From: Kmv34 sp964524965
Lineage (GTDB): Bacteria; Aerophobota; Aerophobia; Aerophobales; B3-G15
Assembly: GCA_964524965.1 (NCBI GenBank)
Contig: CAZGDY010000069.1
Coordinates: 1 to 9,278, forward strand
DNA length: 9,278 nucleotides
Direction of reading: 5' to 3'
Part shown: one piece after another, positions 1 through 6,016 of the stretch
Numbering within the stretch: position 1 is the stretch's first letter
Layout of the letters: each line of letters begins with the position of its first letter
Program-made: the position numbers and the translations under genes
Notes under the pieces: generated by a model
Databases searched by the model: none
What the model was told of the DNA's origin: nothing
The model's input: the letters and a program-made list of their open reading frames with translations, nothing else

Positions 1-42
1 AACCTAATCTTCTTGATGGTACCGGTCCAAATATTTGTGTCA

Positions 43-906
43 CTACCCAATCCCTAAAATATGAGATGTTCTTTCCCAGATTTTTTTAATCTCGATGCTG
101 GATTTATTGGAAGAATACTCCGTTAAGGGTATTCCTGCAACTTGTGCTTTTATGAAATTTGTATCAAAAGGAATTTTCCCTATCACTTTTATTCCCTTGC
201 GTTTGCATTCTTTTTGTATTTTTTCTGTATTATCTTCATTTATATCAAATTTATTTATGCAAACTGCCCAAGGGATGCCAAAATGGTCACAGACTCCTCC
301 TATTCTGTCTAAATCAGTTATTCCGGATAAAGTAGGCTCAGTAACTACCAGAGCAAGATCTACCCCCGTTAAGGAAGCAATTACCGGGCAGCCTATGCCA
401 GGAGAGCCATCGATAATGATAAATTTTACTTTCTCTTCCCTGGCAATTTTTTCAATAACATTTCTCACCTGGGTTACTAACTTTCCAGAATTTCCTTCTC
501 CAACTGCTAATTTTGCATGAACTATAGGTCCATATTTGGTTTGTGATATAAATATCCGACCGGTTATCTTTTTTTCCATTTTAATGGCATTTACAGGACA
601 GATGCGGGCACAGAGAGAACATCCTTCGCAAGATAAAGAGTCTACAGTTAAGTTTTGAATTGCTTCAAAATGACAAATTTTTTCACACTTTCCGCATTGA
701 TTACATTTTTCTTTATCAATTACGGCAAGTTTTCCTCCTTTGAAATTAAAAGATTTATTTGCTTCAGGATGTAAAACAAGGTGGAGATCAGCTGCGTCTA
801 CATCGCAGTCGGCTAAAATCTTATTTTTTGCAAGATGGGCAAAAGATGCCACAATGCTTGTTTTTCCCGTTCCTCCTTTGCCGCTTACCACAGTCAATGT
901 CTTCAT
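43..906 (-). CDS. MinD-family P-loop ATPase with inserted 2x[4Fe-4S] ferredoxin domain (COG1149), second copy in operon
   Basis: This 287-aa protein has the deviant Walker A of the MinD/ParA/Mrp class (KGGTGKT, residues 10-16) and an A' motif DCDVDAAD (33-40). A ferredoxin insert follows, with two complete CxxCxxCxxxC sets: C68, C71, C74, C78 and C93, C96, C99, C103. The switch/Walker B region is IIIDGSPGIGCPV (163-175), with a cysteine at 173, followed by the VTEP strand at 188-191. The family is cytoplasmic. In sulfate reducers, paired COG1149 ATPases belong to the orange-protein (ORP) gene cluster, and Fe-S or metal-cluster handling is the usual proposal. The substrate is unproven. The ATG at 904-906 overlaps the upstream ATPase stop as ATGA, implying translational coupling. 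The two ATPases may act as a heterodimer (inference). The fold and family are very secure, the function is not. Confidence 0.93.
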   Translation of the reverse strand: MKTLTVVSGKGGTGKTSIVASFAHLAKNKILADCDVDAADLHLVLHPEANKSFNFKGGKLAVIDKEKCNQCGKCEKICHFEAIQNLTVDSLSCEGCSLCARICPVNAIKMEKKITGRIFISQTKYGPIVHAKLAVGEGNSGKLVTQVRNVIEKIAREEKVKFIIIDGSPGIGCPVIASLTGVDLALVVTEPTLSGITDLDRIGGVCDHFGIPWAVCINKFDINEDNTEKIQKECKRKGIKVIGKIPFDTNFIKAQVAGIPLTEYSSNKSSIEIKKIWERTSHILGIG

Positions 907-1739
907 TTTTTAATCTTTTCCTTTATGCTTGCAAAGAGTTGTTTGAATGTATTTTTCCAGTTATGATAGCGATTGACGAGAGGCTCTCCTTTGGAATAAG
1001 CTTTGGCAATTTCTATGCTTAAGGGAATACGCAAAAGGATGGGTATATTATTTTTTTGGCAAAAAGTATCTACTTTATTATCTCCTACGTCAGAGCGATT
1101 AATCACAACTGCACAGGGAATATGCAACTTCTTTAAAGCTTCTACTGCTAATCTTAAATCATTGAGACCAAAGGGTGTTGGTTCGGTGACCAATAAGCAG
1201 AAGTCACTTTTTTTTACTGCTGTCACCATGGGGCAGGCCGTTCCCGGTGCAACGTCTATAATTACGTTTTTTTTTGGATCAATTTCTTTTTTAACTGCCT
1301 CAATCACAGGAGGAGCAACAGCTTGTCCTATGGTAAGCTTTCCCTCAACGAAATCAATATTTTCTGTGTTGCCTTTTTCTATTACACCTAACTTTATTTT
1401 CCCCTTTTCTAAGGCTTTCTCAGGACAAAGATGCCAGCAGGCACCACAACTGTGGCAGAGCTCGGGGAAAAAAAGCCATTTTTTGTTAATTACCGCAATA
1501 GCATTCCATTCACAAACCTTACTGCATAGTCCACAGAAATTACACTTTTTTTCAATTAGTTTAGGTAAGGAAAAATAAACCGGTTTTTTTTCCTTTAAAA
1601 CGGGTTTTAAAAATATTCGGGCATTAGGAGCTTCAACGTCACAATCAAGAAATTGTACATTGTCTATCGCTAAAGCTATGTTAATTGCTACTGTAGTTTT
1701 TCCTGTTCCTCCCTTTCCACTTGCTACTGAAAGGATCAT
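903..1739 (-). CDS. MinD-family P-loop ATPase with inserted 2x[4Fe-4S] ferredoxin domain (COG1149), first copy in operon
   Basis: This 278-aa paralogue of the next gene has the same domain order. The deviant Walker A KGGTGKT is at residues 9-15 and the A' motif DCDVEAPNA is at 32-40. The ferredoxin insert carries C66, C69, C72, C76 and C95, C98, C101, C105. The switch/Walker B region is IDVAPGTACPM (161-171), with a cysteine at 169 equivalent to C173 of the partner, and VTEP lies at 184-187. The second cluster is followed by a proline (CPEKAL), while the first has CEWNAI, like the CHFEAI of the partner. The two proteins are clearly diverged, so this is an old tandem pair rather than a recent duplication. 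The start ATG (1737-1739) overlaps the TGA of the zinc-ribbon gene, and its own TGA overlaps the next ATG. A role in Fe-S or metal cofactor assembly is inferred from the family. Confidence 0.93.
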   Translation of the reverse strand: MILSVASGKGGTGKTTVAINIALAIDNVQFLDCDVEAPNARIFLKPVLKEKKPVYFSLPKLIEKKCNFCGLCSKVCEWNAIAVINKKWLFFPELCHSCGACWHLCPEKALEKGKIKLGVIEKGNTENIDFVEGKLTIGQAVAPPVIEAVKKEIDPKKNVIIDVAPGTACPMVTAVKKSDFCLLVTEPTPFGLNDLRLAVEALKKLHIPCAVVINRSDVGDNKVDTFCQKNNIPILLRIPLSIEIAKAYSKGEPLVNRYHNWKNTFKQLFASIKEKIKK

Positions 1740-1927
1740 CTTTTTCTAATCATTTTAGTTCCACAGTTGGGACAAGAAAGTTGATAACAAGGGGTGCCCC
1801 TTTTGTGAGAAATTTTTGTTCCACAACTGGGACAAACACACTCTCCTCCAATTCCTAACCCACTTCCTCCACCTCTGCTGCCTTCACTATCTCCACTAGG
1901 AGGACCTGTTCCATTTCCTCTGGGCAT
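1736..1927 (-). CDS. Small MPRG-type protein with C-terminal zinc ribbon (DUF5320-like)
   Basis: This 63-aa protein has two parts. The N-terminal 30 residues are Gly/Ser-rich and open with MPRGNGTGPP, a hallmark of small proteins encoded beside NifX/ORP-like and COG1149 genes. The C-terminal half is a compact metal-binding module with C30, C32, C35, C47, C52 and C55. The pairs C32xxC35 and C52xxC55 look like zinc-ribbon knuckles (CPSCGTK and CPNCGTK), leaving C30 and C47 as extra thiols. A strong ribosome site (AAGGGAG, 1934-1940) precedes the ATG, and the stop overlaps the next start as ATGA, so production is coupled to the ATPases. It could be a scaffold or metal chaperone for them (inference). 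An iron-binding, rubredoxin-like site is an alternative to zinc. Confidence 0.82.
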   Translation of the reverse strand: MPRGNGTGPPSGDSEGSRGGGSGLGIGGECVCPSCGTKISHKRGTPCYQLSCPNCGTKMIRKR

Positions 1928-1933
1928 TCAAAT

Positions 1934-1940
1934 CTCCCTT
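1934..1940 (-). promoter_or_regulatory. Ribosome binding site of the zinc-ribbon gene
   Basis: AAGGGAG on the minus strand lies 6 bases before the ATG at 1925-1927. It sits inside the 14-base gap after the regulator's stop, so it supports both the chosen start and a joint transcript. Confidence 0.7.
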
Positions 1941-1941
1941 A

Positions 1942-2220
1942 TTATATTTTTAATGGTTGATGGTTTTTTTCAGTGTCTTTTTTTTGCTCTGTATATATTT
2001 TGCATCCCTTGCAAGCAAAGAAATCTTCCTGACAAATCTTTTTAGCNNNNNNNNNNNNNNNNNNNNNNNNNNNNNNNNNNNNNNNNNNNNNNNNNNNNNN
2101 NNNNNNNNNNNNNNNNNNNNNNNNNNNNNNNNNNNNNNNNNNNNNNCTGAGAGTGCGGGGATGAACTTCTAAAAATTCTGCTGCAATACTAATGGGATAA
2201 ACCGGTCGATTGTTTTGCAT
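1942..2220 (-). CDS. MerR/HspR-like transcriptional regulator, interrupted by an assembly gap
   Basis: The N-terminus, MQNNRPVYPISIAAEFLEVHPRTL, matches the start of MerR/HspR-type winged-helix regulators, where 'YPI..AAE.LGVHPRTLR' forms the first helices of the DNA-binding domain. Right after it come 100 Ns (2047-2146). Beyond the gap the same frame reads AKKICQEDFFACKGCKIY and then a charged tail ending at a TAA. That cysteine-bearing C-terminus is what I would expect from MerR proteins in such operons, with C39-type spacing (CxxxxxxCxxC) suggesting a metal or Fe-S sensor. The gap is probably of unknown true size. A normal MerR protein would need a longer middle, so the 92-aa length should not be trusted. 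The ATG (2218-2220) has a GAGGAG site at 2227-2232. The gene is first in the ATPase operon and may regulate it. Confidence 0.72.
   Translation of the reverse strand: MQNNRPVYPISIAAEFLEVHPRTLXXXXXXXXXXXXXXXXXXXXXXXXXXXXXXXXXXAKKICQEDFFACKGCKIYTEQKKDTEKNHQPLKI
2047..2146. other. Assembly gap (100 Ns)
   Basis: There are exactly 100 undetermined bases, the conventional length for a scaffold gap of unknown size. It falls inside the MerR-like gene. Both flanks fit that one family, so the join is plausible, but the true distance is not known. Confidence 0.97.
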
Positions 2221-2244
2221 TGTTTTCTCCTCACATTTTTATTT

Positions 2245-2272
2245 ATTATAGGGTGGAAATAGTTTTTGTCAA
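2245..2272 (-). promoter_or_regulatory. Consensus sigma-70-type promoter of the regulator/zinc-ribbon/ATPase operon
   Basis: On the minus strand a -35 TTGACA (2267-2272) is followed, after 16 bases, by a -10 TATAAT (2245-2250). Both hexamers match consensus perfectly. The start point would fall near 2238, just before the GAGGAG ribosome site (2227-2232) and the ATG at 2220, giving a short leader. A promoter this strong upstream of a MerR-like gene fits an operon controlled by its first gene, although I see no clear dyad in the spacer. Confidence 0.8.
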
Positions 2273-2406
2273 TTGTATTACTTATTTACCTTTTTTCTTA
2301 GGGGAATTTTTAGTTTTTCCCAAAGCTAAGTGAACATTTTTCCAATTTTAGTCTCATTTTTTTAGCTGTCTGAGTAATTAGTAGATCATTTTAAATTTAT
2401 CCAGAG

Positions 2407-2441
2407 CTTTTTAAAATTATCCTCTTTAAAGAGTTAAAAAG
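2407..2441. repeat. Nested AT-rich inverted repeat between the two operons
   Basis: An outer inverted repeat, CTTTTTAA (2407-2414) with TTAAAAAG (2434-2441), encloses a perfect 12-bp palindrome, CTCTTTAAAGAG (2422-2433). It lies just past the stop of the membrane-protein gene and upstream of the MerR promoter. The stems are AT-rich and no long U-tract follows directly on either strand, so a weak terminator or a protein site are both possible. Confidence 0.35.
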
Positions 2442-2472
2442 ATTTGCGATGGGAAAACAAGCGATAAAATTC

Positions 2473-3093
2473 TCAATCTTTTTTTATAAATAAAAGAGGA
2501 TATATTATATCACTCATGCAACAAGGAATCCAAACTGCAAGGAATAAAAATAAAAAAATAAAAGGAAACATCCAGCTTGCTATTGTTATCTGGTGTTGTG
2601 TAATAAAAAATAATGATGCCCATGTACTTAACAAAACATGGCCTGCATGAGGAAACTTAGTTGTAGGTATTAAATAACCAATTGCAATACCAACAAATGC
2701 TAATAAATTTATCCACCATTTTGCGATAAATGGAATAATAAATGGTATTTTAATTCCAAGCAAATATGTTCCTGTATAAGGAATTATTGCATCACTTAAG
2801 GTAGCTATACCAATTGAGCCTGTATAACCAATTAAAATTATTATCCATAGCTTACTCCGGGTATGCAATTTATACATTGCTGTAGTTACTGAGGCACTAA
2901 GTACAATATGGAGCGGATGAAAGGTGTAAAAAATAGTATATGAAATTTTAGGGGAAAGGTCATTAAAAACTATTATCATCATGATAATAATTCCTGTAGC
3001 GGCTCCAAAAGCAGTAAATAGGACATGTTTTTTAAGCTCTTTGGTGATTATGTATAAATTTTTAACTTTTTTCTTCACTTGCACTTTGAGCAC
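2473..3093 (-). CDS. Multi-span membrane protein encoded with Fur; candidate metal-related transporter
   Basis: This protein of up to 206 aa is not assignable to a named family. About six hydrophobic segments can be seen: roughly 24-43, 54-73, 83-103, 128-145, 150-167 and 171-192. The tail (IKKD) is short and charged. Polar residues sit in or beside the membrane segments: H59 and H62 (FHPLH), S100-D101 (LSDAIIPY), H149 and H152 (FPHAGH), and C191-C192 with D195 (PCCMSD). Such His/Cys/Asp positions in membrane helices suggest metal binding or transport (inference). The longest frame begins with GTG (3091-3093) and overlaps the fur gene by 19 bases. In-frame GTGs at 3084 and 3078 are alternatives, the last making a GTGA overlap with the fur stop. 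Coupling to a Fur-family gene is the best functional clue. Confidence 0.75.
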   Translation of the reverse strand: MLKVQVKKKVKNLYIITKELKKHVLFTAFGAATGIIIMMIIVFNDLSPKISYTIFYTFHPLHIVLSASVTTAMYKLHTRSKLWIIILIGYTGSIGIATLSDAIIPYTGTYLLGIKIPFIIPFIAKWWINLLAFVGIAIGYLIPTTKFPHAGHVLLSTWASLFFITQHQITIASWMFPFIFLFLFLAVWIPCCMSDIIYPLLFIKKD

Positions 3094-3500
3094 AATCCTT
3101 CAATTTGAATAAAATGGGAAATTATTTTACAATCCAATTTTTTTTCAATATCTTTGGCTATTTCCTCGAAATTACAAAACTCTACCTCTCTGACTCGGCT
3201 GCACTTCTTGCAGATAAAATGATGATGCTTTTTTTCTTTACCCAGAGGACAGAGAGCATAATGAAGTTCTTGGTTATGGCGACTTATTTTAGTGAGAACC
3301 CCGATATTTTCTAGCTCCTTTAAATTACGATAAATAGTAGGAAACCCTAAATGCTTGAATTTTACTTTGAGGGCTGTCCATATTTGCTTGGGAGTGAAAT
3401 ATCTTCTATTTTGCAAGAAAAAACCAATAATTGCCTTTCTTTTTGGTGTAATTTTTAAATTGGCCTCTCCTAACATTTTGATATAATGAGTACTTTTCAT
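3075..3500 (-). CDS. fur: Fur-family metal-responsive transcriptional regulator
   Basis: This 141-aa protein has typical Fur length. The N-terminal winged helix spans about residues 1-80, with the conserved recognition segment FPTIYRNLKELENIGVL (53-69). The dimerisation half contains HHHFICKKC (92-100), and the structural zinc site is built by C97xxC100 and C137xxC140 near the end (GLCSKCK). The sequence does not decide between Fur, Zur and PerR specificity. A TTG exists 12 bases further upstream, but its bases are part of the Shine-Dalgarno site (GGAG, 3507-3510) that serves the ATG at 3498-3500, so I start there. Its stop overlaps the membrane-protein gene. A promoter and inverted repeat directly upstream suggest autoregulation. 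A decayed relative lies at 7854-8098. Confidence 0.9.
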   Translation of the reverse strand: MKSTHYIKMLGEANLKITPKRKAIIGFFLQNRRYFTPKQIWTALKVKFKHLGFPTIYRNLKELENIGVLTKISRHNQELHYALCPLGKEKKHHHFICKKCSRVREVEFCNFEEIAKDIEKKLDCKIISHFIQIEGLCSKCK

Positions 3501-3506
3501 AAAAAA

Positions 3507-3510
3507 CTCC
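3507..3510 (-). promoter_or_regulatory. Ribosome binding site that decides the fur start
   Basis: GGAG sits 6 bases before the ATG at 3498-3500. The alternative TTG start at 3510-3512 would use these same bases as coding sequence, so it is unlikely. Confidence 0.65.
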
Positions 3511-3537
3511 AACTAAATGAAAACTATTTTTATTTAT

Positions 3538-3565
3538 ATTTTATCTTTCTTTTTCAACTTGTCAA
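3538..3565 (-). promoter_or_regulatory. Promoter of the fur/membrane-protein operon
   Basis: The minus strand carries -35 TTGACA (3560-3565), a 16-base spacer and -10 TAAAAT (3538-3543). The predicted start point is near 3531, about 30 bases before the fur ATG. No other promoter is evident between the MFS stop and fur. Confidence 0.7.
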
Positions 3566-3566
3566 A

Positions 3567-3581
3567 TTGACGTTCCGTCAA
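3567..3581. promoter_or_regulatory. Inverted repeat abutting the fur -35; candidate autoregulatory operator
   Basis: TTGACG-TTC-CGTCAA is a perfect 6+6 inverted repeat with a 3-base centre. It sits one base outside the -35 hexamer of the fur promoter. It does not resemble the classical GATAATGATAATCATTATC Fur box, so it may belong to a different metal specificity or another regulator. The right half with its flank (CCGTCAAATTTT, 3575-3586) recurs at 7189-7201. Confidence 0.45.
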
Positions 3582-3727
3582 ATTTTAAAACTCAATGAAG
3601 AACTTGTAAAAATAAAAAGAGCGGTTAAATAAAAGAGTGTGTAAATAAAGTATATTAAAGCACTTTCTCATCAATTAAAGGGGAAAAGCTGTTAGTACGA
3701 GGAAGGCGTTATTTAGTATTAAATGGA

Positions 3728-5011
3728 TTAGCAATTATTACTTTCTTTTTTGTTTTTCATTCTTAATCGCAATGTCTCAGGCATTCCTATAAGCAGCGGA
3801 ATTCTGATAGAAATGTCTAATCCAATGGAAATCAGGAACATATATTGTGGTCCGAGGTGGTCCCAAATAGCTCCGGCCAGGTAAGCCATGCCAGCAGCAA
3901 GGAGGAGTCTGAAAAAGCGCATTACTCCTAACCATCTCCCCATGTGCTCTGGAGGAACTAACTCAACACTCATTGCGCTTATAATAGTTAAATATATGTA
4001 GAAGAAACCTTGCAAGGTACCAGCTAAGACTAAAAACCAGGAATTTGGTGCCCAGATAAGTATTATATTAGAAGCCCAGAAAAAAGGAGCTGTTAAATAA
4101 AGAACTTTTTTTCTCCCGATTTTGTCAGCTAACCTGCCCAGAGGAATACCAAGTACTAAGGGTATTATTGCAGAACCGGTGACCATTGCGCCTAATATGT
4201 ATTGGTTAGCTCCTTTGAACTCATGAGCAAAAACTTGGGTAAAGGGAAGAATCATACCCATGGGAAGCCATCCTATAGAGGTGATAACAAGCCATCGTTT
4301 TAAATTCTTTCCTTGTTTGAGTACCTGAAAAAGATCTTTAAAGAGGTTAGATTCGCTCTTAATTTGGTTTTTCCACCTACGGTTGGAGAGTTGAGTGAGT
4401 ATAAGAAAAAATGTACCAGCACTGATCAGGAGACTAATAAAAAATAAGGGTCTTATCCCTTTTGTATTTACGCCGCCAAAGGCTGTAACCAATGAAGCGC
4501 CAACCATAGGGCCTATTATCCCTAACAGTCCTGCGGTAAGAGTTTCGCAAAAACTCATACCTGTGACCCGATCTTCATTTGTTAGTGAATTTGCGCAGAC
4601 AGTAGCACAACTATGTATGCTTGTTGTATCTCCCAGCCAGTATGCTACCATAGCAACAATAATGATTATCCAGCTCTGGGCCACGCCATAGGCTAAATAT
4701 GAAATAACTAACAGGCTGATACCGATAAGATAAATAGTTTTAGTACCAATTCTGTCAATGAGCCATCCGGTGAGGGGGCTTAATAAACCGGCAATTCCCA
4801 TTCCAACAGTATTAATAATGCCCAGTTGGGTAGCAGTAGCACCCAAAGATATAGTATAAATAGATTGGTAAGGGAGGACCATTCTATAAGTAAATGTTCT
4901 TAGGGATGTTCGTGCTACTGTGACTTTCCAATCACGCTGTTGTCTTTTTAAAAAACCAAACCATTTTGAAATAGTCGCAACTACTGCTTTATTTATTTTT
5001 CTCAGTGTCAT
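3728..5011 (-). CDS. Major facilitator superfamily transporter (drug:H+ antiporter-like)
   Basis: This 427-aa inner-membrane protein has the usual twelve-helix MFS length. Motif A appears in both halves, as expected after the ancestral internal duplication: GWLIDRIGTKT (82-92) in loop 2-3 and GRLADKIGRKK (292-302) in loop 8-9. A central hydrophilic loop lies near 209-240. The family exports small molecules with proton exchange, and the substrate cannot be read from sequence. The ATG at 5009-5011 is the first start after an in-frame stop, though the preceding sequence (TTCTCTAAA) is a poor ribosome site. It lies 81 bases behind thioredoxin on the same strand with no clear promoter between, so it is probably last in the arsR-glutaredoxin-thioredoxin transcript. 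A copy of its last 30 or so codons lies at 8941-9042. Confidence 0.88.
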   Translation of the reverse strand: MTLRKINKAVVATISKWFGFLKRQQRDWKVTVARTSLRTFTYRMVLPYQSIYTISLGATATQLGIINTVGMGIAGLLSPLTGWLIDRIGTKTIYLIGISLLVISYLAYGVAQSWIIIIVAMVAYWLGDTTSIHSCATVCANSLTNEDRVTGMSFCETLTAGLLGIIGPMVGASLVTAFGGVNTKGIRPLFFISLLISAGTFFLILTQLSNRRWKNQIKSESNLFKDLFQVLKQGKNLKRWLVITSIGWLPMGMILPFTQVFAHEFKGANQYILGAMVTGSAIIPLVLGIPLGRLADKIGRKKVLYLTAPFFWASNIILIWAPNSWFLVLAGTLQGFFYIYLTIISAMSVELVPPEHMGRWLGVMRFFRLLLAAGMAYLAGAIWDHLGPQYMFLISIGLDISIRIPLLIGMPETLRLRMKNKKESNNC

Positions 5012-5092
5012 TTTAGAGAATTAGCTATTTACGTTTGTTGATGACTGCCCTTTTCTTCATTTTCTTGAGCTAAAAAATGCCAGACAGAGTAA

Positions 5093-5416
5093 TTAACCCT
5101 TTAACATTTTCTTAATTTTGTCTTCTACAGCGTTTTTAGGTACCACTCCTACTATTCTGTCCACTAATTCCTCATTATTAAAAAATAAGAGAGTGGGAAT
5201 TCCCATAATGTTGTATTTCCCAGCTGTTATTTGGTTTTCATCAACATTTAATTTTCCTATTATAATTTTTCCTTCATATTCTTTAGCTAATTCTTCTATA
5301 ATAGGAGACATCATATGGCAGGGCGCACACCATTCAGCCCAAAAATCAACCACTACAGGAAGATTTGAATTTAAAACCTCATCTTCCCAATTTTGATCGG
5401 TAAAAGCTTTTTCCAA
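5093..5416 (-). CDS. trxA: Thioredoxin (CAPC active site)
   Basis: This 107-aa protein is full-length thioredoxin, a cytoplasmic dithiol reductant for protein disulfides. It shows DFWAEWCAPC (24-33) with redox cysteines C30 and C33. The active site is CAPC rather than the canonical CGPC, a common variant. The cis-proline is P74 in GIPTLLFF, and the glycine-rich turn IVGVVPK is near 88-94. It starts at TTG (5414-5416), supported by a strong AAAGGAG site at 5424-5430 seven bases upstream, and no ATG gives a complete N-terminus. It is 26 bases behind the glutaredoxin gene, within the ArsR-controlled cassette. I see no thioredoxin reductase in the window, so its electron donor is unknown. Confidence 0.93.
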   Translation of the reverse strand: MEKAFTDQNWEDEVLNSNLPVVVDFWAEWCAPCHMMSPIIEELAKEYEGKIIIGKLNVDENQITAGKYNIMGIPTLLFFNNEELVDRIVGVVPKNAVEDKIKKMLKG

Positions 5417-5423
5417 TTTTTTT

Positions 5424-5430
5424 CTCCTTT
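5424..5430 (-). promoter_or_regulatory. Ribosome binding site supporting the TTG start of thioredoxin
   Basis: AAAGGAG on the minus strand is 7 bases before the TTG at 5414-5416. It is the only good site near the thioredoxin N-terminus. Confidence 0.7.
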
Positions 5431-5442
5431 TTAGTTTTTAAA

Positions 5443-5688
5443 TTAATGCTTATTTAATCCTAACAGACGATCTATTTTCCCTTTGTCAAACCCTATTACT
5501 TTTGTTCTCCCGATTAAAAGAACGGGAACGCTCATTTGTCCAGTCATTCTTACTACATCTTTTGCTGCATCTGGGTCTTTGTCTACTTTGATTTCTTTCA
5601 CTCTGACCCCATTCTGGCGAAGGTAGTTTTTAGCTCGGGAACACCAAGGACAGGATGATGAGGAAAAAAGTACGGCTTTTTTATTCAT
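5443..5688 (-). CDS. Glutaredoxin-like thiol-disulfide protein (CPWC)
   Basis: This small 81-aa glutaredoxin/NrdH-type protein has a thioredoxin fold. The active site is CPWC (C13, C16) in SSSSCPWCSRAK, followed by the cis-proline P55 in TGQMSVPVLLIG and the C-terminal segment VIGFDKGKIDRLLGL. It probably takes electrons from a reductase or low-molecular-weight thiol and passes them to a protein target. A GTG nine bases upstream is in frame, but it is part of the Shine-Dalgarno site AGAGGTG (5695-5701). The ATG at 5686-5688 is therefore the better start. The gene lies 13 bases behind arsR and 26 bases ahead of thioredoxin on the same strand, so all three should be co-transcribed. Confidence 0.9.
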   Translation of the reverse strand: MNKKAVLFSSSSCPWCSRAKNYLRQNGVRVKEIKVDKDPDAAKDVVRMTGQMSVPVLLIGRTKVIGFDKGKIDRLLGLNKH

Positions 5689-5694
5689 GATATT

Positions 5695-5701
5695 CACCTC
5701 T
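5695..5701 (-). promoter_or_regulatory. Ribosome binding site that decides the glutaredoxin start
   Basis: AGAGGTG lies 6 bases before the ATG at 5686-5688. The competing GTG start is the end of this same motif, so the shorter protein is preferred. Confidence 0.65.
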
Positions 5702-5971
5702 TTAAGTGAGAAATTTTTTCATGAAATTTATAATGTCCAAGATTTTTTTTTCTTTTATTTGATAACAAACTTCCATTCCTTTTCTCTCACAATTTAAAAT
5801 TCCTTTATCCTTCAAAATTCTGAGATGTTGAGAAAGATTAGATTGTTTTATCTTAACTAACCTTTCGAGATCTCTTACGCACCTTTGCTCATTTTCCAAA
5901 ATTTGTAGTATCTTTATGCGGGAAGGATGAGCTATTGCCCTTAAAATTTCCGCTATTTGCTCTTCCTGCAA
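5702..5971 (-). CDS. ArsR-family winged-helix repressor
   Basis: This 89-aa protein is the size of a minimal ArsR/SmtB repressor. AHPSRIKILQIL (14-25) is the typical first helix pair. The recognition helix lies within IKQSNLSQHLRILKDKGIL (41-59), and the wing is CERKGMEVCYQI (61-72). Cysteines are at C31, C61 and C69. C31 sits in QRCVRDLE, where arsenic sensors have ELCVCDL, so the classical Cys pair is missing and As(III) sensing in the usual way is unlikely. A thiol, persulfide or other metal signal is possible (inference from the redox neighbours). The TTG start (5969-5971) has a perfect GGAGGT site. It is first in the operon, directly behind a palindromic operator that it most likely binds. 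Confidence 0.9.
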   Translation of the reverse strand: MQEEQIAEILRAIAHPSRIKILQILENEQRCVRDLERLVKIKQSNLSQHLRILKDKGILNCERKGMEVCYQIKEKKILDIINFMKKFLT

Positions 5972-5976
5972 AAGTT

Positions 5977-5982
5977 ACCTCC
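5977..5982 (-). promoter_or_regulatory. Ribosome binding site supporting the TTG start of arsR
   Basis: GGAGGT matches the core anti-Shine-Dalgarno complement perfectly and is 5 bases before TTG (5969-5971). No ATG or GTG is placed better. Confidence 0.75.
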
Positions 5983-5986
5983 AAAA

Positions 5987-6016
5987 CTTATTACTTTATT
6001 ATAATAAAGTAATAAG
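5987..6016. promoter_or_regulatory. Perfect 30-bp palindrome, probable ArsR operator
   Basis: The half-site CTTATTACTTTATTA (5987-6001) is followed directly by its exact reverse complement (6002-6016), with no spacer or mismatch. It covers the -10 hexamer, most of the spacer and the expected start point of the arsR promoter, the position where a repressor blocks polymerase. ArsR/SmtB operators are AT-rich dyads, although most are shorter (12-2-12). A further half-like GTAATAAG lies at 6068-6075. Confidence 0.8.

Noticed and set aside
95..1578. Long plus-strand frames opposite the two ATPase genes (95-520, 759-1022, 1003-1578)
   Set aside because: They are antisense to genes with full Walker and ferredoxin motifs, have no recognisable domains or ribosome sites, and are Ser/Phe-rich as expected for reverse-frame artefacts.
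5042..5092. Short minus-strand peptide (MKKRAVINKRK) between thioredoxin and the MFS gene
   Set aside because: It is only 11 codons with no good ribosome site, and no attenuator-like hairpin follows. Chance is the simpler explanation.
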